Assembly (NCBI RefSeq): GCF_025499605.1
Contig: NZ_JAFMVC010000025.1
Location: forward strand, 1-64,000
DNA: 64,000 bases
From: Carboxylicivirga litoralis
GTDB lineage: Bacteria; Bacteroidota; Bacteroidia; Bacteroidales; Marinilabiliaceae
Direction: 5' to 3'
Part shown: piece after piece, positions 59,101 through 64,000 of the stretch
How the letters are laid out: each line of letters opens with the position of its first letter
Numbering within the stretch: position 1 is the first letter of the stretch
Program-made: the position numbers and the translations under genes
The notes under the pieces: model-generated
Seen by the model: only the letters and a program-made list of their open reading frames with translations
Told to the model about the DNA's origin: nothing
Databases searched by the model: none

Positions 59101-59487
59101 CGTTTCGAAGCCAGTACCAACGAAGAAGGTGATTTTATTGATATGGCAGTAAGCGCTTACTCTGAATTATCGTACTACAAGGCACTTTCTTTACGTGAAT
59201 TGGGTAAAACAGAAGAGGCAAATGATTTATTGAATAAGATAAAAGAATTTGCTGAAGCTAAATTGAAAGAGCATGTAAGAATCGATTATTTCGCAACATC
59301 GTTACCATTGTTATTAGTTTTTGAAGATGATATTCAAAAGCGTAATACAATTGAAGCCAAGTTCCTAATCGCACTAGCAGAAGAAGGGTTAGGGAATGAA
59401 GATGAGGCTGATAAGCTTGCTGATGATATAATGGCTTTAAACTCAATGCATGTGGGTGCTGCCGATTTAAAGCTGGAAGTTGTGTAA
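56164..59487 (+). CDS. DUF5107 domain protein with TPR repeats, cytoplasmic
   Basis: A 1107-residue protein without signal peptide or membrane helix. The N-terminal ~330 residues are a DUF5107 domain (galactose-mutarotase-like beta-sandwich: KLVMLPEIGGRIFEA, GVEFNWPQHHRPGTYLPTD, FLWWANVAVEVHKDYQSFFP, GSEDFGRAWDRELTD). The remainder, from about 470 to the end, is a run of tetratricopeptide-like helices (YIALGRVELKNGKFVEAEKN, AAYGLGNYYFNLKRHEDAIA). Family members are often found next to sugar porters in Bacteroidota and other bacteria; I know of no firmly established reaction. Given the sugar-processing fold and the MFS gene 80 bp upstream, a cytoplasmic role on the imported sugar or oligosaccharide is likely but unproven. 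Confidence 0.82.
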   Translation: MESVKAWQEKLTIPTYELGKSEVNPVFFEKRVYQGSSGKVYPVPFIDKVYDHKVDKNYQGVMLENEFVKLVMLPEIGGRIFEAQDKTNKDYNFFYQQKVIKPALVGLAGPWISGGVEFNWPQHHRPGTYLPTDVYIEEEADGARTIWMSEYDPMYRLKGMHGIRLRPNSSLIELRGRLFNRTPLTQTFLWWANVAVEVHKDYQSFFPPDVHYVADHAVRAQSSFPYAENDYYGIPYHERSGKNDLRNYNNIPVPTSYMVCDTKYDFFGGYDFKAEGGFIHVANRHIAPGKKQWTWGSEDFGRAWDRELTDEGGPYFELMAGVYTDNQPDFTYLLPYETKTFSQFWWSYKNLGPVQNANKDLAIRLEIQQGNKLDLGVASSSKFENLKFVLLIGDDKKIFENKTVSPDNPWKDNSIQIEAGQENAVSLIVWDESGKELIAYHHREVSKERNRKVAFEPKQPEEVESNNELELIGEHLELYRHPTRYPEPYWEEAIKRDPRSYKSYIALGRVELKNGKFVEAEKNFRIAIDIMTTYHPNPASGEAHYFCGLACSLQGKKDEAYGLFYKSTWNSEWRASAYYQVATLDCLKGDYETALEHIEASLNTNRQNNKAYILKATILKNQGKKEVAKEVIDELFKTDPLDQWAKYELATLTGNFDDFIVSSRNDAQTVIDIAIDYAEAGFYQEAIDVIELHHKNEIPECAVPNPMAKSIMTEYILAWLYALKGDTAASTEILNKTKSASYDYAFPSRTYEQIVLEWSLQADKENALAAYGLGNYYFNLKRHEDAIAAWETAAKANSTYGTLHRNLGIAYWNTFEEGEKARTAFLKAIELAPNDMRIRYEFDQLRKKLNDDPKDRLESLLEIKEQITTRDDFSVELAALYNFTGDYNSSLDLLVNRNFHPWEGGEGQVLRQYTYACLKLGQVALQQGDAETALTYFTKSMDTPDNLGEKYHPLQAVAHINYWKGMALKAMGKADEAKARFEASTNEEGDFIDMAVSAYSELSYYKALSLRELGKTEEANDLLNKIKEFAEAKLKEHVRIDYFATSLPLLLVFEDDIQKRNTIEAKFLIALAEEGLGNEDEADKLADDIMALNSMHVGAADLKLEVV

Positions 59488-59568
59488 TAATTGATTAGGC
59501 AAAGCAAGGGGATGGCTCTCCTGCTTTGTCAATCGATTATTGATAATTGTTTAATCTGTAAGGAAGTT

Positions 59569-60015
59569 ATGAAAAGACTTATTTCAATAATTAGTGTATG
59601 GGCGATGTTGCTCATGTTAATTTCATGTTCAAAAAGTAAAGGTGAAGATCCTCAGCCTATTGATGAATATGCACCAACAATGAATATCACAAGCCCTTCA
59701 AATGGAGTTACTATGCCTAAGGGGGCCTATTTAATACTGGAAGGAGTTTTTGAAGATGATATGGCTTTAAAGGAGCTAAAAGTTAGCCTAAGGCCTCCTG
59801 AAGTAATTAAAGCATCTAATGGGATCGAAGAACCTTGGTTGCCGTCTGATGAAATAATCTCTTTAACAGGCACGAAACAGACAATTGAGGCTTATAAACT
59901 ATTTAATGAAGCAGTTCCTTCAGGTTGTATGAGTGGAACTTATAAGCTGGTTCTTGAGCTATTTGACGCAAAGGATAAAGTGGTGTCAAATACGATTGAT
60001 ATTATTATCCTTTAG
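59569..60015 (+). CDS. DUF4625 family lipoprotein
   Basis: From ATG 59569 (preceded by aagga) the protein is 148 residues with a lipobox MLISC (Cys about 20). A longer frame from 59491 lacks a signal peptide and is rejected. The mature part is a single beta-sandwich domain (APTMNITSPSNGVTMPKGAY, DDMALKELKVSLRPP, PSGCMSGTYKLVLELFDA, NTIDIIIL) matching the DUF4625 pattern: a bacterial Ig-like domain frequent in PUL lipoproteins of Bacteroidota. Probably surface or periplasmic; function unknown. It follows the DUF5107 gene by 81 bp and seems to be the last gene of the PUL. Confidence 0.75.
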   Translation: MKRLISIISVWAMLLMLISCSKSKGEDPQPIDEYAPTMNITSPSNGVTMPKGAYLILEGVFEDDMALKELKVSLRPPEVIKASNGIEEPWLPSDEIISLTGTKQTIEAYKLFNEAVPSGCMSGTYKLVLELFDAKDKVVSNTIDIIIL

Positions 60016-60746
60016 AACTATATAAATATCAGTAATTGAATGATTTAAAGTGGATGAATGCTTTAATGTAAGTTGTCTGTTTTCTTGTTAAAGCTTAGCA
60101 TACATTTCTGTTTGCCTAACAGTTATGTAATGGAATTATTGGAATAAACACCTGAATGAATAAAGTAGTATTGGAGGTGCGAGTGTTGATTGATAACCAA
60201 TAATGCTCAATCCTCCTATGCAAGGATAGCTAAAAATAGTCGGCATGTAGCAAAGTAGTATGGAATGATGGATGCATTAATAATGTATCCACAAAGTTGT
60301 AGACCTATGTTTGTTTGTTTGTTTGTTTGTTTGTTTGTTTGTTTCTGATTTTTTTGAATGTAAGCTGAGATTATTTGATAGAAACATATTGTCCTATCTG
60401 TAAAACTATAATTAGTAGTTACAAGGTCATTGATAGAAAAAGGAGGCAGCTAATCGTCTTAACTGATGTGCATGTAATAGCACCATTAGCCTAATGTGAT
60501 AACAGTATTGCGTAGTTTTTTTTAGGATAGTTATTTCAATGCGCTTAAAAAATATCACTTTAATTTTTGATTACCAGGTGAGTAGTTTAAAAACATGTCT
60601 ATTTAGACACACACATTCACATGGGAATATTGAATAAAACCTGGCAGCAGAGATTTTAAATCCAAGTTTATTAGATAGTGCAGCATTGGAAGGTGTCATG
60701 TTTGTTTACGAGGAAAGTAATTAATCATAGCATAAAACACGAGGAC
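60016..60746. other. Intergenic region with (GTTT)9 repeat
   Basis: About 730 bp with no supported gene. It holds the GTTT tandem repeat at 60309-60344. No terminator hairpin follows the DUF4625 gene. An open frame extends the next small gene upstream to 60678, but I favour the ATG at 60747. Confidence 0.55.
60309..60344 (+). repeat. Tetranucleotide tandem repeat (GTTT)9
   Basis: Nine perfect GTTT units, followed by ctgatttttttg. Perfect tetranucleotide arrays of this length are prone to slipped-strand change in copy number. It is intergenic, ~290 bp after the DUF4625 gene and ~400 bp before the next start. Confidence 0.95.
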
Positions 60747-60962
60747 ATGGGAAATAGCACGGTCAAAAGAGTGGAAAGCTTTGAGAATGTTAATTTGGAT
60801 GAGGTTGAGTGTATATCGTTTGTCCAAGAAAGAGGAATCGTTTCATATGATTTTGAAAGGCTAAGTTATCTGGAAAAGTATCGTTTAATTAATCAGACTT
60901 ATCAATTTGCCTTTGTTAACTTATTAGGGCGAGCATTTTTGGTTGTATTAGGCACTCTATGA
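60747..60962 (+). CDS. Small hypothetical protein
   Basis: From ATG 60747, with gagga five bases upstream, the protein is 71 residues; an in-frame ATG at 60678 would add 23 residues with no clear start signal. It has a charged N-terminal half (VKRVESFENVNLDEVECISF) and a hydrophobic C-terminal part (FAFVNLLGRAFLVVLGTL). I recognise no family. The stop codon lies in a small hairpin (ggcact at 60951-60956, agtgcc at 60964-60969). It is 64 bp before the chemotaxis-receptor gene and may be co-transcribed with it. The clear start signal supports a real gene, but it remains uncertain. Confidence 0.45.
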   Translation: MGNSTVKRVESFENVNLDEVECISFVQERGIVSYDFERLSYLEKYRLINQTYQFAFVNLLGRAFLVVLGTL

Positions 60963-61026
60963 TAGTGCCCTAAATGTAACATAGAATACGAAATAATCTG
61001 GAGTAAAGATAAATTAAAGCTTAGTT

Positions 61027-62835
61027 ATGGCATTTTTAGGAATTAGAAAGTTTAACGATAAAAGCTTAAAGAATCGCTTTGCTATTGCAGTAAAAGCGTT
61101 AGCGCCAAATAATATTAAAATCACCAAAAAGTTAATAGGCTCTTATGTAATCGTTTTGATATTGCTAATTGTGATAGGTTTTATCAGTATACGAACTGTT
61201 AATAAAGCAAAAGAACTATCGGCTATTCAGGCTAAGATTGAAGCCGTAAGTTCAAACTTACGAATTGTCGATCAACATATGATCGGCTATCAAAATGATA
61301 GGAAGGATTACAGACCTGATATTATCAAAGATAGAATGCATGTCGCCGATAGAGAGTTTGAAAAAATTAAAGGTCAGATTCCTCGATCCCTGGCATTAGA
61401 TGTTGACACAGTATGTCAATATATCGCTGAAATGCCAAAACTTGCCAATCGTTACTTTGCAACTGTTGCGGAATGTGATAGCGTTTTAGACCTGGAACTT
61501 AAATTACTCAATCGATTATCCGAAAATTTAGCGGATGAAGATTTGCTTTCAAGCGATATTAAATCGAAGGTATATAGAGATATTCAAATAATTGCAGTCG
61601 AGATTAATGCACATCGTTTAAATATAGGGTGGCGGAAAGAAGATGATAAGACGTTGGCAAGTATCCAATCAATAAGGAAAGTTCTTCTGGCAAATAAAAA
61701 ACTTCTTACTTCAGAAATATTATTAAATCAAACACAATTATTCAATACGATAAAATCCTTTTTAAAGAAGAATAAAGATGCGGGTTGGCTAGGTTGGAAA
61801 ATTAAATCGTTATCCTATAATTCAACAAATAAATTGGCGAAAATATCGCGACGTACTGCAGTTATTTTTAACGATCAACTAACCGGCTATATCATCTATA
61901 CTGGTGCTGTTATCGGAGCTGCGTTATTAATTATTATTGTTTTAGCGTTAACCATTGTGCGTTCAATAGCTGCCGGACTGCAAAAAGTGGTTAAAGCAGC
62001 AGAAAGAATAGCAAATGGAGATTTGACAGTTCAGTTCTCAAAGAAACAGCTTATCAGACAAGATGAGATTGGGGATGTCACTTCTTCTTTTGTGGCAATG
62101 ATTCAAAGCTTGATTGATATTATGAAGAATATAGAAATAACTGCAGTTACTCTTGAGAGTTCAGCCAATGAGTTAGCCGGAGGGTCACAAATGCTTTCAA
62201 AAGATGCTAATCAGCAAGCAGTATCTATTGAAGAAATAAATGCGACTGTTGAGGATATCACTTTTGATATTGACAAAAATGCTGAAAGTACTAGAAAAAC
62301 GAGTGTTTTATCAAATGAATCAGTTAGCTTTATTGAAAACTTGTGTGAGCAGAATTTAGAACAAATCTCAAAATCAAAAGAGATTTTAAGTCAGACAAAA
62401 TCGGTTAATGATATTGCACTTCAGACCAATATACTAGCATTAAATGCAGCTATTGAAGCAGCAAAAGCCGGTGAAGTTGGCCGGGGATTCTCAGTGGTGG
62501 CAGGAGAGGTGAAGCGTTTAGCCGAAAGTAGTAAAGAATCTGCTGTTCAAATTATCGGATTAACACAAGGAGGCGTTGAGTTATCTAATGAAGGTGGGGA
62601 TATGTTAGAGTCAATTCTTCCAAATATTAAAAATGTCAATAATCTGATTCAGGAGATTACAAATGCCAGTAATGCTCAACGAGAGAAATCAGAATACATA
62701 AAAGAAGCTTTAGTTACCTTGAGTAATACATCTCAAAATAATGTATCTCAAGCAGAAGAGCTATCCGCTCAGGCAGAAGAGTTGAATGAACATGCTAAAA
62801 TACTTAAAGAGCAGGTATTGTTTTTTAATATGTAA
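61027..62835 (+). CDS. Methyl-accepting chemotaxis protein
   Basis: A 602-residue transmembrane chemoreceptor. TM1 at about 36-56 ([19 protein letters not shown]), a ~230-residue periplasmic helical sensor of 4HB type, TM2 at about 287-311, a HAMP domain at about 310-365 ([14 protein letters not shown]) and a cytoplasmic signalling coiled coil to the end. The hairpin tip that contacts CheA/CheW is intact at about 464-502 ([20 protein letters not shown] then [18 protein letters not shown]). No CheA, CheW or motility gene is nearby. The ligand is unknown. Its position just beyond the PUL could mean it senses the same polysaccharide or its breakdown product, which is inference only. Confidence 0.95.
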   Translation: MAFLGIRKFNDKSLKNRFAIAVKALAPNNIKITKKLIGSYVIVLILLIVIGFISIRTVNKAKELSAIQAKIEAVSSNLRIVDQHMIGYQNDRKDYRPDIIKDRMHVADREFEKIKGQIPRSLALDVDTVCQYIAEMPKLANRYFATVAECDSVLDLELKLLNRLSENLADEDLLSSDIKSKVYRDIQIIAVEINAHRLNIGWRKEDDKTLASIQSIRKVLLANKKLLTSEILLNQTQLFNTIKSFLKKNKDAGWLGWKIKSLSYNSTNKLAKISRRTAVIFNDQLTGYIIYTGAVIGAALLIIIVLALTIVRSIAAGLQKVVKAAERIANGDLTVQFSKKQLIRQDEIGDVTSSFVAMIQSLIDIMKNIEITAVTLESSANELAGGSQMLSKDANQQAVSIEEINATVEDITFDIDKNAESTRKTSVLSNESVSFIENLCEQNLEQISKSKEILSQTKSVNDIALQTNILALNAAIEAAKAGEVGRGFSVVAGEVKRLAESSKESAVQIIGLTQGGVELSNEGGDMLESILPNIKNVNNLIQEITNASNAQREKSEYIKEALVTLSNTSQNNVSQAEELSAQAEELNEHAKILKEQVLFFNM

Positions 62836-62952
62836 ATTATATGGTGCTAATTTTTTGAGTTTACAATGAAGTATTATATTGTTTTAATTTGATATCTAAC
62901 AATTCTATTACATTTTATTTTCAGATAGTATTATAGCTGAATTTGTTAATGG

Positions 62953-63603
62953 TTAGTGCCGTTTATCCGGACTGTGTTCTGGAAATATTATCACATTCAT
63001 CATTTCTCTTAACCTACTTCTAACACGTTTTCCATAGAGCTTTTCAATATCCTGAGCGCTAAGGTTAGTGGTTGCATGGGTAATCAATTTGTCGGAAATA
63101 AATAGATCATAGCGACTAAGAAGAACTTCGGCCAGTACATTGCACTCGGAGCCGTAATGTTTGATGTTGGATTCGGCTCCAAGGTCATCGAGGCAGATGG
63201 TTTTGGGAATGCGTTGTCCCGGTGAGATGGTAAAACTTCGTTTTGAGTAGCGATGAATGGTATCGAAGCCATCTTTTTTAAATTCGAAGCTGATGTCTCG
63301 GCAGGCTTTGAGTGGGAAGTGTTGGTGTTTGGGCAAGATAGATGGCATCAGCTTCAGGAGGGCTGTTTTACCGCAACCGACAGGGCCAAGCAATAAAATG
63401 CCTTTTCGTAGATCCATTCCCAGGCGTTGGCATTCTTCTGGGTCGTGAATGAAATAAGCGAACAGTTTATTGATGATGGGGCGGTCTTCATTGTAGAGTT
63501 TGAAATGAGGGCCGTAGATGGCTTTGCCTTTTCGTGTGATGAGGTCTAGTGATTTTTGAAAATCATAGTAGATAATGTTGTTGATGGTTTGGTAGTGATT
63601 CAT
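62953..63603 (-). CDS. DnaC/IstB-type AAA+ ATPase
   Basis: A 216-residue minus-strand ATPase. Walker A GPVGCGKT at 73-80, Walker B TICLDDLGAES at about 135-145, sensor-1 THATTN at about 178-183 and an arginine-rich box KRVRSRLREM near the C-terminus. This matches DnaC-like helicase loaders and IstB-type ATPases. The protein lacks the long N-terminal domain of E. coli DnaC. Downstream of a probable replication-initiation protein (partial, 63776-64000), it most likely loads the replicative helicase onto a mobile element or phage genome. No IstA transposase is visible, so the helicase-loader reading is preferred over an IS21 helper. Confidence 0.8.
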   Translation of the reverse strand: MNHYQTINNIIYYDFQKSLDLITRKGKAIYGPHFKLYNEDRPIINKLFAYFIHDPEECQRLGMDLRKGILLLGPVGCGKTALLKLMPSILPKHQHFPLKACRDISFEFKKDGFDTIHRYSKRSFTISPGQRIPKTICLDDLGAESNIKHYGSECNVLAEVLLSRYDLFISDKLITHATTNLSAQDIEKLYGKRVRSRLREMMNVIIFPEHSPDKRH

Positions 63604-63775
63604 AGTTTATAAGTTTTTAGACAGAAGTGGTTTACGGCTTTGGATAATTGGTGAATTGAAAACTGGTGAATTGAGAAATTTATTAATTCTTTTACCCCTC
63701 TGCCTTCGGCATCTCCCCTCAGAAGGGGAGAATTGATTTGCAGCTTGATTAAAAAAGACAAGAAAGAACAAATTG
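63604..63775. repeat. Spacer with double-hairpin repeat and recurrent motif
   Basis: 63694-63730 holds acccctctg, a tgcc-ttc-ggca hairpin, tctccc and ctcccct-caga-aggggag, the second copy of the double-hairpin element at 3225-3273. 63731-63760 begins aattgatttgcagcttgatt, matching the spacer motif at 349-380. Two duplicates (ggtgaattga...) lie at 63650-63675. No gene. Confidence 0.6.
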
Positions 63776-64000
63776 CTAAAGTGGTTCATCATAGTTGGAG
63801 GATGAGGGTTGTGGGGAAGTTGGGCGAAGAACGGATGGAGGATTTTCGGATGTGAGATGTTTGGATTTTGCATCTCGGCTCTGCTCGATGACCGATTTCT
63901 GGAACTGTTTTTTTCTGGTGTCGCTTGCTTTTTGCTCGAACTTCTTGATGTTGAGCATCCAGTTGCGTGCGGCAGCTTTCCAGTCTTTCATGGGTGTTTT
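63776..64000 (-). CDS. Probable replication protein, C-terminal part (cut by window edge)
   Basis: The minus-strand frame is open from the window end to a TAG at 63776-63778; upstream codons read Lys-Thr-Pro before Met, so the gene extends beyond 64000 and only the last ~75 residues are seen. They begin MKDWKAAARNWMLNIKKFEQ, a DWxAAxRNW motif typical of the C-termini of phage- and element-type replication initiator proteins of the DnaD/replisome-organiser kind. The tail (KSVIEQSRDAKSKHLTSENP) includes a copy of the dispersed tgaccgg repeat, apparently absorbed into the coding sequence. The DnaC-like gene follows on the same strand, a usual initiator-loader order. Family assignment rests on a short motif. 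Confidence 0.5.
   Translation of the reverse strand, partial: KTPMKDWKAAARNWMLNIKKFEQKASDTRKKQFQKSVIEQSRDAKSKHLTSENPPSVLRPTSPQPSSSNYDEPL
63871..63894. repeat. Dispersed tgaccgg repeat, copy 3, inside a gene
   Basis: catctcggctctgctcgatg followed by accg, about 20 of 24 bases identical to 5211-5234. On the minus strand it encodes the SVIEQSRD part of the partial replication protein. Confidence 0.55.

Noticed and set aside
59491-59568. Longer N-terminus of the DUF4625 lipoprotein
   Set aside because: It would place 26 non-signal residues before a perfect lipoprotein signal peptide; the ATG at 59569 has a better upstream sequence.
62953-63603. IstB helper of an IS21 transposon
   Set aside because: No IstA transposase or terminal inverted repeats nearby; the upstream partial gene looks like a replication initiator, which favours a helicase loader.

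Overview
The window comes from a low-GC marine-type member of the Bacteroidota, possibly Marinilabiliales or a relative. The support is tandem SusC/SusD pairs, many proteins with type IX secretion (T9SS) C-terminal tails, SPII lipoprotein enzymes, a TTTG-19bp-TAnnTTTG promoter, and several sulfatases. The genus cannot be read from the sequence.

Left flank (1-5.5 kb): this looks like an accessory or mobile cassette. It holds a truncated hypothetical gene, a small membrane protein, a 3TM-holin-like protein and a DUF5675 protein, with a ~165-bp direct repeat between them. A three-gene HipBST-type toxin-antitoxin locus follows, with a 191-bp repeat-bearing spacer between hipS and hipT. Next comes ~1.2 kb of GC-richer non-coding DNA carrying short palindromic and dispersed repeats.

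Small metabolic module (5.5-7.7 kb): an Lrp/AsnC regulator is divergent from a PLP aminotransferase, which overlaps a RidA deaminase gene by 4 bp.

Polysaccharide utilisation locus (PUL, 8.2-60.0 kb): two SusC/SusD pairs; a secreted non-enzymatic protein with two CBM-like domains; two GH30 enzymes; five S1-type sulfatases with a Cys-x-Pro-Ser-Arg formylglycine motif; an Asp-box beta-propeller protein; a GH16-CBM32 enzyme; an SGNH hydrolase; three GH2 enzymes; a GH51/39-like clan-A glycosidase; an AraC regulator; an MFS sugar porter; a cytoplasmic DUF5107-TPR protein; and a DUF4625 lipoprotein. Eight proteins carry T9SS tails (outside the cell) and most other enzymes are lipoproteins or periplasmic. 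This suggests surface cleavage and desulfation, SusCD import, periplasmic finishing, then sugar uptake. The gene set points to a sulfated, galactose-rich (perhaps arabinogalactan-like) polysaccharide. This is inference; no hallmark agarase, carrageenase or ulvan lyase set is present.

The most novel signal is a ~155-residue module of no family I recognise. It occurs four times in the PUL: at the C-terminus of a sulfatase, an SGNH hydrolase and a glycosidase, and once alone as a small secreted protein divergent from the AraC regulator. It has two Cys 18 residues apart and an invariant core, and is a strong candidate for an undescribed carbohydrate-binding module.

Right flank (60-64 kb): an intergenic (GTTT)9 repeat, a small hypothetical gene, a methyl-accepting chemotaxis protein, then on the minus strand a DnaC/IstB-type ATPase and the C-terminus of a probable replication protein cut by the window edge. 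Repeats in this flank match repeats in the left flank, so the PUL lies between two stretches of similar accessory DNA. No tRNA, rRNA, CRISPR array, transposase or integrase gene was seen.
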